In this document: positions 25,301 through 36,260 of the stretch, piece after piece
Layout: each line of letters begins with the position of its first letter
Numbering within the stretch: position 1 is the stretch's first letter
Origin: Cladobotryum mycophilum
Taxonomy: Eukaryota; Ascomycota; Sordariomycetes; Hypocreales; Hypocreaceae
Reading direction: 5' to 3'
Assembly: GCA_036429605.1 (NCBI GenBank)
Contig: CM071591.1
Span: 682,001-746,000, forward strand
DNA length: 64,000 bases
Translations under genes and position numbers: made by a program
Notes under the pieces: model-generated
Databases searched by the model: none
Told to the model about the DNA's origin: nothing
What the model saw: the letters and a program-made list of their open reading frames with translations, nothing else

Positions 25301-25334
25301 GTACTCTTGGTACTCTTGGTACTCTTGGTACTCC
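25301..25334. repeat. Short minisatellite GTACTCTTG x3
   Basis: Three perfect copies of a 9-bp unit followed by a partial GTACTCC, 190-220 bp upstream of the O-acetylhomoserine sulfhydrylase ATG. Confidence 0.85.
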
Positions 25335-25388
25335 ATACGCGGGTGAAGAGTAGCATTCATGGTAGCCATTGATGCATGTCGAAAAAGC

Positions 25389-25399
25389 TATATATATAA
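25389..25399 (+). promoter_or_regulatory. Probable TATA box of the sulfhydrylase gene
   Basis: TATATATATAA about 125 bp before the ATG at 25523, followed by a pyrimidine tract, a usual fungal core-promoter layout. Confidence 0.55.
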
Positions 25400-25522
25400 G
25401 GGCGCAATCCATGCTCCTTGTCATTTTTTCTTTCTTTTTTTCTTTCTCTTTTTCTTCTTCTCAGTCCTTGCTTCATATACTTGCTTCATACTTGATACCC
25501 ATTCCCATCCCCGTTGCCCAAC

Positions 25523-27303
25523 ATGTCTGAACTCGCCAAAAACTTTGAGACGCTTCAACTTCACGCGGGGTAAGCAAGCCCATTGCATCTCACTCGGTGT
25601 GGGGTGACATGACAAAGAGAGATGAGAGAGGGGTTGCTGTTCCGGTTTCATTGCCATTGAGCCTTGATATGACTTGAATATGTGGATTGGGTAAAATGAG
25701 ATGATTGCTAACATCCGTTTCGATAGATACGAGCCCGAGCCCACGACCAAGTCCAGAGCTGTCCCCATCTATGCCACCACGGTAAGAATCAATACAACCA
25801 CTACGCACCTCCAACTCAATGACCAAGTCCAAAGATTGCTGACAATTCAATGTTCCCAGAGCTTCACCTTCAATGACTCTGCTCACGGCGCGAGGCTCTT
25901 TGGCCTCAAGGAATTCGGCAACATCTACAGTCGTATCATGAACGTGAGTAGATTTCTCTCAAAAAGGACATGCTTACAAGTCCCCTCACTAACAAGACAC
26001 CCCCTCGCTCGCACAGCCAACTGTCGATGTCTTTGAGAAGCGGATAGCTGCCCTCGAAGGCGGCGTCGCTGCTCTGGCCGCCGCATCAGGCCAGGGAGCC
26101 CAGTTCATCGCCATTAGCACTCTCGCCCATGCCGGTGACAACATCGTTTCCACGTCCAACCTCTACGGCGGCACCTACAACCAGTTCAAGGTTCTGTTCC
26201 CCCGCTTCGGCATCACCACCAAGTTTGTCAACGGCGACAACCCCGAGGATTTCGCTGCTGCCATTGATGACAAGACCAAGGCCGTCTTTGTTGAGAGCAT
26301 TGGAAACCCCCGATACAATGTCCCCGACCTCGAGGCCATTGCCAAGGTGGCTCACGAGAAGGGCGTCCCCCTTGTTGTGGACAACACGTTTGGTGCTGGC
26401 GGTTACTTTATCCGACCAATTGACCACGGTGCCGATATTGTTGTCCACTCTGCCACCAAGTGGATTGGCGGCCACGGCACCACCATCGGAGGCGTCATTG
26501 TTGACTCTGGCAAGTTTGACTGGGGCAAGCACGGCAAGCGATTCCCCCAATTCATCGAGCCATCCCCCGGCTATCACGGACTCAAGTTCTGGGAGACATT
26601 TGGCCCCATCTCCTTCATCATCCGCGCCAGAGTCGAGGTCCTGCGAGATCTCGGTGCCTCTCTCAACCCCTTTGCCGCCCATCAGCTGCTCATTGGTCTT
26701 GAGACTCTGAGCTTGCGAGCTGAGCGTCACGCCTCAAATACTCTGGCCTTGGCCCATTGGTTGGAGAAGAACCCCTATGTCAGCTGGGTCTCTTACCCTG
26801 GTCTGGAGAGCCACCCGTACCACGCGACGGCCAAGAAGTATCTGAAGAAGGGCTTTGGTGGCGTGCTGAGCTTTGGTGTCAAGGGTGGCGGCGCCGCTGG
26901 TAGCCAGGTTGTTGATGGCTTCAAGCTCATCTCCAATCTTGCCAATGTTGGTGATGCCAAGACGTTGGCTATTCAGTGAGTAGATTCAAAATGAGGTTTG
27001 GATGCGAACATTTGCTAACATATCTGAAGCCCTTGGACTACCACCCACGAGCAACTGAGCGACGAGGAGAAGATCACCTCTGGTGTCACCGAGGTAAGAA
27101 GTCATGCCGTTTATCAAAGCTTTATCCTGACTGACATGATCTAGGACCTTATTCGAATTTCTGTCGGAATCGAGCACATTGATGATATCATTGCGGACTT
27201 TGAGCAGTCATTCAAGGCTGCTGGAACTGCGACCCCTTCTGGTGAGACGAAAGAGGAACACGCTCCGGAGAAGGACCACGCTGAAGCGCCATTGGCACCA
27301 TGA
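25523..27303 (+). CDS. cysD: O-acetylhomoserine sulfhydrylase (PLP enzyme, Met17/CysD type)
   Basis: Makes homocysteine from O-acetylhomoserine and sulfide in methionine synthesis; cytosolic PLP enzyme of the Cys/Met metabolism family. Six exons: 25523-25569, 25727-25781, 25860-25943, 26017-26975, 27030-27093, 27145-27303, all with GT-AG introns and frame kept; 455 aa. Family blocks in order: LKEFGNIYSRIMNPT, the SNLYGGTYNQFK stretch, VVDNTFGAGGY, and the PLP-binding lysine in VHSATKWIGGHG (about Lys210). The C-terminal ISVGIEHIDDIIADFEQ block is present, followed by an acidic tail. The many short 5' introns are typical for this gene in Sordariomycetes. Symbol follows the Aspergillus name; yeast MET17 is the same enzyme. 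Confidence 0.96.
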
Positions 27304-27906
27304 ACAGAGAAGCCACGACTTTGAAGAATAAAGAAAGTAAAAGAAGAAAAATGAGAAATTAGCCGTTCAATATACCATCGTTTCAAATGATTGCCTAGAG
27401 AAATGTTCTTGGAGGTTGATGCAAGACCATGGTTGTGATTTCAAGGGGTAGCATCGGGGGGGGGTTGCATTGAGTGAGTGAGTGGTTACCAGCGTATTAT
27501 TTTAGGCTTCGCTGATTGGCTTGGCTATGATGAGAAATGGACGCTTTGATCCAACCTTCATTCTTGGCTTGAACCAACAACAGTTTAATTATCACCATCT
27601 GCCATTGAACTGCCGTCATTGATCCAACTTTGACTGCCACGCATTCCCCGCATCAGGGCTTAGTCTTGTGGCACCTCGAAGTGTAACTTTCAGGCGGTGC
27701 AAATACCGTGACCTAACCGAAATGACGCAAAAGGGCCACTGAGACTTTGACCCGGGGCTGGGGATCCAGTCCACCCACTTCGATTGGTTAGCCAAAGTCG
27801 ATCCCGTCGGTGTATAATTGCCTCAGCATCGCTTCACAGCTCTTGATATCCTATTTATCAACTCATATTTTCATCAAATTGTTCTTCGTCTTCCCAAGTG
27901 GTAAAA
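27304..27906. other. Intergenic, promoter of the TRP-like channel gene
   Basis: 600 bp with no supported gene between two plus-strand genes. Confidence 0.5.
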
Positions 27907-30207
27907 ATGGATGATGATTTGTTGAACGAGTTTGGGCCGGGTAGCCCACTAGAGGCCAATGAGGGTCTCGAGGGTGAATTGGATAATCTGCTTGCCAGTG
28001 AGGAGCCCTTGGAGAGGTCTCCCAATGTGTTCAACACCATTCATCGGTGAGTAAGGGCTTTGGTCATGAGAGCATCAGTCTTGAACGAGCCCCAAGGAAT
28101 TCGAGTATTTCTGACAAGTCAATTGAGGATGGCGTGCTGATTGATCAAGTTCATACCTAAAGAGTTCGAGCTCTTGTCATGGCTAGCATTGGTACGTAAC
28201 AGCGACGAGAGAAGATCATGACGGACTTGCTAATAGAAACATGTAGATGATCCGTATACCTCTGAGCATATGATGAGTCCTCGGGTCAACACACTCGTTG
28301 TTCGACCACTTGTAGAGCGCCTTTATGATCCAGAAGATACTTCGATAGGTTTGCCTGCCTGTCCCCATGAACTCAATCTTCTCCCAACCGCCTCCAACGG
28401 AACACAGCCGTGCATACATTCGCCTCGATATACAGTGTTATGAATACCTATTCATGCTCACATCTCCGCACATAGTATACTGCCTCCTCGCCAATCGCGT
28501 ACAATTCCTCCGCGAACAATCCGCAGACGTCCACCAGAGCGTCAGCCGCGCCCGCGCCACCCTCTGCGAGCTCGTCGCCACCAAGATCCTCCGCAAGTTC
28601 CACGAGCGCAACCCGGGCTCCGTGGGCCTCCTCCTGCTCACCAACATCCTCGTCCAGGGGCTCGACCCCTTTTCCGGGGCGCCGGAGGACGTCGCCCGCG
28701 CGGGGAGGTACATGCAGTGGCCGGTGCAGGAGAGGGGCGGCAACGAGCGGAAGCTGACGGCGCTGGAGCTGGGGATCGTGTCGGAGAGCAAGAGCCTGAT
28801 GAGCTCGCCGGCGTGCCAGCGGGTGGTGAGGGCGGTGTACAACGGGCAGGTGGTGTACACGCCGCTGTCCTTTGTGGATATCCTGCCGGATCACTACAAG
28901 CACCATCCGGTGTCCCTATATGATCCCCGAAAGGCCCCGTTGCTGAACCATTATCGTCTCATTGTCCCGCGGTGGCGGAATATCATCGAGGTGCTGCAGT
29001 TTTCAATCCTACTAGGTTTATACATCCTCACGATGCTACACCGGAACAGCCCCTTGTTAAAGATTTACGAAGGAGCTTTTGGTTTGTACACGGCGGGGTG
29101 GGTGCTCGCCGAGTTTGCCGCCATTATTGAGCACGGATGGGCCGTTCACAGTCAAAAGACGTGGTCCTTCTTGGACGTTACGTTTATGCTCATATTCGGG
29201 GCCTACCTCCTTGCCCGGGTATACGACGTCTGGGATGGATATCACAGCAACAGCAACAACAGTGCCGGGATGGCGCTGCACATACTCTGCGTTGCGGCGC
29301 CGGTGTTGCTCACTCGCGCCGCGTTTAGTCTCATGCCGGACAATATCGTCTTCATATGTCTTCACGCCATGATGAAGGACTTTTTGGTGTTGACATTCAT
29401 CACTCTGTGGTGCGTCGGCGGGTTCTTTCTGGCACTACAGTGGCTCGTCACTACGGGAGACGAAACAGGTCCTAAATGGTACACAGTCGCCAAGTGGCTT
29501 CTCTGGATATGGTTTGGACTAGACGGCACGGGGATTCAGGAGTCTGTTCAGTTTCACTTTGTCCTCGGACCGGTTCTCATTGTTGCCTTTGCGTTCCTGG
29601 GCAACACGCTCTTCCTGACCATTCTGGTTTCGATGCTCACCAACACATTCTCGCGCATAGTCGCCGCCGAAACAGCCGAGATTCAGTTCCGCCACGCTGT
29701 GCTCACCTTTGAGGGCGTCAAGAGCGATGCGATATTTGCCTACCCCCCACCCTTCAACATAATAGCTCTCCTCGTGCTCCTCCCGCTCAAGCTGGCCGTC
29801 TCGCCGCGCAAGTTCCACACCATCCACGTCGCCCTCACCAGGGCCGTCAACCTCCCTACCCTCCTCATCATCAGCCTCTACGAGCGCGAATTCTTCAGGC
29901 CGGGAGGGTGGCAGTCCCCCAAGGGATCGAGATCGCTCTTGCGATGGCGCTTCACGGGCTTCTCCCCGCACGGAGACGTGCAGGCCGTGTTCGAGGCGGA
30001 CCCCCGCCGGCGGCGCTGGAAGAGGCCGATGAGCTGGACGGGCTGAGCGAGATGGGGTTCACGGACAATGACGGGATTTCGAGGTCGTCGAGGGACTTCA
30101 AGAGGACGCCGGTGGTGTTTGCGCTGAGCAATGCGACGAGGAGGGATGGTACGCCGGGGTTGAGTCGTGGGAGGAGTCCTGGAACGGCTGGTGGAAGCGG
30201 CTCTTGA
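27907..30207 (+). CDS. yvc1: Yvc1-type TRP cation channel, one apparent frameshift near the C-terminus
   Basis: Vacuolar calcium-release channel family (yeast Yvc1/TRPY). Exons: 27907-28046, 28163-28191 (only 29 nt), 28247-28348, 28476-30207; introns 28047-28162, 28192-28246, 28349-28475. Splicing gives FNTIHRVRALVMASIDDPYT and then VRPLVERLY...SIVYCLLANRVQFLRE. Several membrane spans follow, with WVWFGLDGTGI-like sequence (here LWIWFGLDGTGIQES) before the last helix LGNTLFLTILVSMLTNTFS. At the C5 run 30001-30005 one base is missing: with it restored the acidic tail PPAALEEADELDGLSEMG follows and the protein is 667 aa; without it translation stops at 30046. The other frame's tail is basic and unlike relatives. 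Confidence 0.85.
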
Positions 30208-30502
30208 TGACGGCGACTATGAATTCTTGGGTGTTGGGATATAATATATAAAATTAATAAACTCGATTGAATTAAAATAAAATAACATTATATATTTTAT
30301 TATCGTCTTCCTGTCGGTGATTTATATGCTTTCTGAGGTTTGATGTTGTAAGTGAGATTGAGCCGACCAATTACAGACCCCACAGTATCCAAACTCCACC
30401 ACCAACACTTCAACGTCACCAAAAGAAACCTCACTCAACACCATCACCATCACCATCTCCTCCATCCTCGACCGCTCACCACCACAACCACAACCGCCCA
30501 CG

Positions 30503-31383
30503 ATGCACCTCTCAATACCACCCCTCCTCGCCCTCGCCTCCCTCGCCCTCTCCACCTCCATAACGCTCTACCTACCCCCCAAACCAAACCCCTTCGCCCT
30601 CCCACCCGCCACCCACGCCACGCTCTCCTCCCTGCACAAGCACCTCTCCGCCCCGCTCTCCGCCGCCAACACCTTCGTCTTCCACAACGTCACCCCGGAC
30701 TCGTACCTCGTCGACGTGCACTGCCCGACCGACGGCTTCCACCCGCTGAGGATCGACGTCGCCGCCGACGGTGGGGTGGCCGCCTGGGAGACGTACCGCG
30801 GGAACGAGTGGGGGAACAAGGGCGAGGCGCTGGTGGTGAGGGACGCGAGCGGCGGGAAGGGCGTGGAGGTTAGGGCGCTGGGGGGCAAGGTTTTCTTTCT
30901 GGAGAGGCCATCGTGTGAGTTTGATGCGATGCATTTATGCGAGAGTTGCGGGGCAAAGAGATTGGTTTGCTGACGGTGTTTACAGTCTCGATTTTGAGCA
31001 TCTTGAAGAGCCCTATGATTCTCATGGGTTTGGGCACTATGGGAATAGTATTCGGCTTACCTTACCTCATGGATAACAGTACGTTTGAACCCCCTCCTCT
31101 CCCCCTCCACAACGCAGACATGCTCTTTATCCCCCCGTCGAGACAGCCAAGCTAACCGATGCCTCCAGTGGACCCCGACATGCGCGCCGAATTCGAAGAG
31201 CACCAGCGATCAAGCCCCATGAACTCCATCATGGGCGGCGGCGGAGGCCCTCAGAACTTTGACATGGCAGCCTATCTCGCTGGCTCGAACAAGAAGGAGG
31301 GCGGCGGTGGCGGTGGCAGCGGAAATGGAGGCGGCAATGGAGGCGGCGCACCGGGCAGCAAACAGCAGGGTGTTAGGAGATAG
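30503..31383 (+). CDS. emc7: ER membrane protein complex subunit 7 (EMC7-like)
   Basis: Subunit of the EMC insertase that places membrane proteins in the ER (family role). Exons 30503-30914, 30986-31078, 31169-31383; introns 30915-30985 (GTGAGT...TTACAG) and 31079-31168. 239 aa. There is an N-terminal signal peptide (MHLSIPPLLALASLALSTS), a lumenal beta-rich domain (to about residue 137, with FVFHNVTPDSYLVDV) and one transmembrane helix (SILKSPMILMGLGTMGIVFG). A cytosolic tail with MDPDMRAEFEEHQ follows, ending in a Gly-rich run and RR. This order is characteristic of EMC7. Only 295 bp separate it from the channel gene upstream, so its promoter is short. GC content is high at the third codon position in exon 1. 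Confidence 0.88.
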
Positions 31384-31693
31384 ACTTGGGTTCATGGTTG
31401 ATGAGGGAATAACGTTGTTTGAGTTATGTGTTATGTTCTATGGAGTAATTCAATGGCTCGGAGGCATGATGACCCTAAAGAATAGAGCAGGGACTCGATA
31501 TTTCTACAATATGATGGCATTATGATCAAATTTTAAGTGCAAAAAATGTGTTTCTTGCTCTGATTCTCAACGTGATAAGCACGCTCCAATACGCCGTTTC
31601 CGAACCCCATGAGATAAATCCAACATCAAAAAGTACATACATCATGCAAAAAACCACCCTGCACCAGATTCACGATACCGCTCTTCTCTTCTC
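31384..31693. other. Convergent 3' intergenic stretch
   Basis: 3' UTR space between the EMC7-like (+) and WW-domain (-) genes; no gene seen. Confidence 0.5.
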
Positions 31694-32797
31694 TTAAAAA
31701 TCGTAATCATCGCCGCCGCCATAATCATTATTCTGAGCATCCTCTGTTTCCGTCGTTAGCGAACCTGTAACTAACAGTAAAAACGTGCGAATATGGATTC
31801 ACTTACGGTAACCTTCGTCGTACGCACGATCCTCCATGTGATCGATACCATCCTCGAGAAGCATGCCGCCGACGAGACCGGCCGCCGCACCTCCAGCAAG
31901 ACCGAGAGCCAGACCGCCCTTGCCCATGCCGCTCTTCTTGGGAGCTGCTTGAGCGTAGCCACCGCCGCCGTATCCTGGCTGCGGCTGTCCGTATCCCGGG
32001 GCACCACCATATTGAGGCTGGCCGTAACCACCGCCGTACCCACCAGGAGCTCCGTATCCTGCCTGAGGGGCACCACCGTAGCCGCCTCCGTAACCCTGCT
32101 GCTGTGGCGGGGGCGTTCCGTAGCCTCCGTAGCCGCCGCCGGATGGCTTGGCACCGGACGCTTTGCCTAGGAGCTTGCCAATGAAGCCGCCTCCGGCCTT
32201 GCCCTTATCCCGAGAGGGGAGGTCCTGGGGGAATGAACTCTGCGAACCGCCGCCGTATTGGCCCTGCTGCTGGGGATAAGGGCTGTTCTGCTGGGGATAC
32301 GGGCTCGTGCTCTGCTGCCCGTACGAAGAAGCTTCGCCGTAGCCACCATATCCGGGAGGGTGATCGCCACCGGGGGTGCACTTCGCGCTCTGGCATCCTC
32401 CTCGGCCTGGAGCTTAGCAGCGAGCCTGGCGTCATCCTCCTCTTGATGCCTCGGGACCCCGGGGTTGGCGGAGGTGCTCCGGTCATCGTAGGGGTTTTTC
32501 TTCACGTCCCCAAAGGAGGGGGCGTTGTTGCCGGGGGTGTATCCGGGAGGGGCGCCCGGAGGAGGAGCATCATCTTCTGGGTATACGGGAGCGGTAGGTT
32601 TATCCCATTGAGACTTTTTTGTGTAGACGTTAATGTAGAACCTAGGTCGCTGTGTAAGTTGAATGTTAAAGAGTAGGAGATGAAGTGTGTGTTTCTCACC
32701 ATTCCTTATATTGGTCGTTCCACCGTACGGTCCATCCTGCAGGGACCTCGGGGGCTCTAGGGGGCGGAGGACCGGTAGGAGGAGCGTAGTCGGCCAT
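31694..32797 (-). CDS. WW-domain protein with Gly/Tyr/Gln-rich repeats, one apparent frameshift
   Basis: Exons 32700-32797, 31807-32641, 31694-31743; introns 32642-32699 (acceptor CCTAG) and 31744-31806. The N-terminus has one WW domain (VPAGWTVRWNDQYKEW / FYINVYTKKSQWDKP), split by the first intron. Then come a charged helix (EEDDARLAAKLQAEEDARAR), GYGG/YPQQ/GYGQPQ repeats, a glycine/alanine hydrophobic segment (GLALGLAGGAAAGLVGGMLLED) and an acidic end DDYDF. One base is missing in the G run 32372-32376 (C5 on the coding strand): before it the frame gives SAPP, after it GGDHPPGYGGYGEAS. With it restored the product is 327 aa. Probable adaptor binding proline motifs; the repeats suggest a disordered, possibly condensate-forming tail (inference). 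Confidence 0.8.
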
Positions 32798-34000
32798 GAT
32801 TGAAGAGATTTGGATGTGTGTGAGAGAGAGTTGAGAAGTAATAAGAGAGATCAAGTATTGAGCGGGGGAAGCGGTAGAGGTGAACCGTGTTGGTAGGATA
32901 TAGGGGACCCCGCTGACGTAGTCGGTCACTGTAGGTAGGGATGAATAAATATGGTCGTTGATGAAAGGGCAAGAAAAGAAATAAAAGCTTAAGTTTTAAG
33001 GCGATTCAGCGCCGCTGATATTCATTGCTTATATATAAATAGAGAAAGAGATGTATAAATTGCCTCGCCATGCCGCGGCGGCCGCCCACCAGCACGACAC
33101 CACTGCGGTATGGATCCATCATCAGCATCATCAGCATGCAGGGTCACCTGGGAAATCAGGGGGAACATGGAGGGAACCAGTGGAACTGACAGTGGACAGG
33201 TTACAGGAACAGGTACCGGCGCAGGTAACATTAGTCGTCAGTGAGGCGCAGCCCCCGAAACGTAACCATTTTAGCCCCGTTTTTAGTTGCCGGCCTTCCG
33301 GGAGCCAGCCACTACGGGTGCGCACTAAAGGTCTCACCAAAGGTTCTGAATCTTTAGGGCCTCGGTAGCCTATGGATGCGCTATATTTCCGATGGAAGCT
33401 TCTTGATCATGCATTGTGGACGTCGGGCTTGTTGAAAATGCCACAGGTCTAGACGTGTGGCTATGCATGCCATGGCCATGATGTATAACCATTCGCGATG
33501 CATATACTTTTATTTACCTTGAATCAGCATCTGGCGGGATAGAATCCGTAATCTGTGATTCGCAAGCGGATATATCGCTTATGTCTTTGCGTCGCATCGT
33601 CAACTTGGACAATAATCACCGGCTCTACAAATCGGATTTCGAGCCACATAATCCCATATCATAACCAGCTGGTTATTGAACTTGTGACTTATTAAAGGCT
33701 CACCTTGCTGCGACAGTGCTAAAAATCATAGCCCATTAAATCTTGTCCATTCAATTTAATCCTACCAAATTAGCTTGTATCCTGCTGCTCCAGACGGCAT
33801 ATAACGCTTGGTAGAACTTATAGGGCTCCCTCTCTCATCAAGACCCTGGCCTCACGCACTCCACTGCCACATCGTATATGAACCCTCTCGCCACACGACG
33901 TGGCTCATAACTGTTCAACATCAACAGCACAAAGTTGCCTGCTTCATTCTTGAGCCAATATGAAGAGAGTCGAGATGCCAGGTATTCTTCCGAATCAATG
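32798..34000. other. Intergenic, no gene seen
   Basis: 1.2 kb between the WW gene promoter and the 3' end of the PI synthase gene. No supported ORF or repeat. Confidence 0.5.
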
Positions 34001-35026
34001 CTAGTGCCGCTTGAGTCTCTGCCTTCTCAACCTCGCATCCTCCCTGGCCAACCACCGACTTGCTTGAACCAGTTGAATGACATTGATGATCTGCTTGAGG
34101 GCCATGAAGGGGAAGCTGATCTGCGCAATCATATTCGGCCAATACTGGTCCATTTTATTGGCACGAGCCATCTCAAGTGCGGCCGCGCTGAATGGGTCAG
34201 GGAAGATCTGTGTGAGGAGTGAGGTGTCGACCTCGGCATCCGGCTGCAGATGAGACCGGCCGTTGCCATCAACGTCCGCAGTGAGGTATAAAGGGATGAC
34301 CTGAGATGAAAATGATAAGAGATAGAGGGAGATGAAGAACAGCTCATTCAGCGCGCAGAGAGTGAAGAGAACAATCTATTTCTGCCGGTCAGAGACTTGC
34401 GCCATATGTCAACGTGTGTTGCTCTCGCCTTGTTTGAGTAATACAGGTTCATCAGCCAGTTCTGGCTCTTGTTGACGTCCTTGTGACTCGACCCGGCGCC
34501 GCCAATGACGAGAGTGGTATACATTTGCATATAATGGCTGGCAAAGTCCAGCGCAATGAGGCCCTGGAACACAATCGCCCAGCGAGGCATAGCCGTCGAC
34601 AAGAAGACCAGCAAACATGACGTCGTGCAGCGGTCGGTGACCATGTCCAAAACCGCCCCAAACTGCGTCCCCTGATTGAAGATTCGGGCCGTATATCCAT
34701 CTAGAGCATCGAGGAGACATGATATGGTGTAAAGAAGGGAACAGGTCCGTGGATGGAGTGGCATGTAGTAGAGGGACGAGATGGCCAAGACTACCCTGAC
34801 ATACCCTACAGACAACCAAGACGGAATATCATATCAGACCAGCCAGCAGCAGAAACAGCGACGCCATAGTTTTCTCAGACTCACCAATGATGTTGGGCCA
34901 GAACAGGAATATATTCTCTGAGTTTTTGGCCAGAGGCTGGTTGACGAGGTCGTTTTCGGTCTCGGAGGCCTGTGCCTTGCCAGGCGACCGTACCAAGACC
35001 TCTTCTTCCTGTTGCTGTGAAGGCAT
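34001..35026 (-). CDS. pis1: CDP-diacylglycerol-inositol 3-phosphatidyltransferase (phosphatidylinositol synthase)
   Basis: Makes phosphatidylinositol from CDP-diacylglycerol and myo-inositol at the ER. Exons: 34885-35026, 34429-34805, 34001-34375; 297 aa. The CDP-alcohol phosphotransferase signature D-x2-D-G-x2-A-R-x8-G-x3-D-x3-D is complete (DALDGYTAR to VLDMVTD). The first intron 34806-34884 is GT-AG. The second (34376-34428) starts GCGAGA and ends AATAG, with branch CTGAC, so it is a GC-AG intron. Using it joins NLYYSNK to IVLFTLCALNELFFISLYLLS, the order conserved in fungal PI synthases; reading through instead ends at a stop after an unrelated tail. Four or five hydrophobic helices and a basic C-terminus complete the protein. 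Start at MPSQQQEEE. Confidence 0.93.
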
Positions 35027-35533
35027 TGCTAGCAATAAATCGCCAGCGATTGCCTACAAGAAGAATTTGAAGTGGTGTTTTTTGGTGATGCGATGCACCG
35101 ATGAGTGTGCTTGGAGAATCAATTCATGCCTTGAAGTGAGGTGAAAGGAAAAGGGTGTCTCCGGATTCAAAGATCATTGGCTTATACAGGTACCTTGGTA
35201 CCCAATCGGTACTTGGTACTTGGACACATCATCCATAGATTCTACTGACCCACGGAATTTGAACATTTTCAACCAACACAACATATCATGCGGACAAAAC
35301 TCCCCACCGAACATGTTTATCAAGTTAGCCATGAATGGCTAGCATGGCGTTCAGCGGTCTTTTCGATTGCTTCAAGAACGCCTGCTCAGGCACATCCGTC
35401 ACATGTCAAATAGGATGCGCACACTCGAGGCATCATACAAAAGGTTAATTGCATTATCTATCTGTTACTAATCTGGTTGCAACATGAAGCCCTCCGCCAG
35501 CATCTAGCCATGTCTCGGCTGCCTTTCCAGCCA
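35027..35533. other. Intergenic with GGTACC-type words
   Basis: Promoter of PI synthase and 3' side of array copy A. Contains CAGGTACCTTGGTACCCA (35189-35206) and two further TACTTGG words. Confidence 0.5.
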
Positions 35534-36260
35534 TCAAAGCTGTAGGCTATCAGGGCGCACGGCGGGTGGCACGGCGGGCACAACGCCCGGTAGGAAACGG
35601 CCAAGAAACCCCGCCATCCACGTCGAAATGGTCTTCTGTATCTCTTTGGGTAGGGGTATCGGGGAATATCCAGTTAGTATGCCCGTCACTTTGCCAGCAA
35701 GCGTTGAAACGACATCAATACTGGTCGAGGGCTCTTCATAAGACTCGCCGCTGTGGGAGTCTGCAAGAAAGTCATCCTTGTCAATCATGGACTGCGCCAG
35801 AGAAATCTCAGTCGAGAGCATCTAGATATTCCGGTTAGAAGTGCATGGGTTCAAAGTTCATTTGCTCAGTTCGTGTACGTACAGCATTCAAGGCATTGAA
35901 AATCAAGACTTTGTCATTCTCGGAGAACTTGACATCTCCGGCATCATCGAGAGCCTTGATCAAATCCTGAGTCGGGTTAAATATCCGGGACAGGTCACAA
36001 GGAATAGCCTAGGAAATCGACCATGAACGGCTGGTCACACGGTCTGAAAGAGTAATACCAAACGGGGGGTTGTTACGTACAGCGGCCACGGCATACACAT
36101 TACTCGCATCGATGGAATCAACGTCCTGTTTGAGAGTGTTTATTTGAGAAGCAATAACAGCTAGACCGTTGGCAATTTCCGGGGCCGTGATAGCTGCCTG
36201 GGCTTGAAAAGCCGACAAGGCAATGGTGGCAGCAAAGGCAAGGGGCCCGAAAAGCATCAT
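35534..36260 (-). CDS. Array copy A: HsbA-like small secreted protein, 197 aa
   Basis: Exons 36081-36260, 35883-36008, 35534-35821; introns 36009-36080 and 35822-35882, both phase 0. The signal peptide MMLFGPLAFAATIALSAFQAQA is followed by ITAPEIANGLAVIASQINTLKQDVDSID. Exon 2 gives the conserved QDLIKALDDAGDVKFSENDKVLIFNAL. Exon 3 is the longest of the family (95 residues) and has a unique acidic part and a hydrophobic/proline end (FLGRFLPGVVPAVPPAVRP). No cysteine-rich pattern, so not a hydrophobin. Probably cell-wall or surface associated (inference). Confidence 0.75.

Larger units (their letters stand above)
24267..25522. other. Intergenic with simple repeats upstream of the sulfhydrylase gene
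   Basis: Contains TAC triplet repeats (about 25131-25166), a three-copy 9-bp repeat (25301-25327), a TATA box and a long CT tract (25420-25466). No gene supported. Confidence 0.55.

Noticed and set aside
26086..26730. Open frames on both strands overlapping the sulfhydrylase exon 4
   Set aside because: Shadows of a conserved PLP enzyme; no independent support.
33051..33368. Plus-strand frame with His/Gln-rich start
   Set aside because: Low-complexity, no splice support, no family resemblance.
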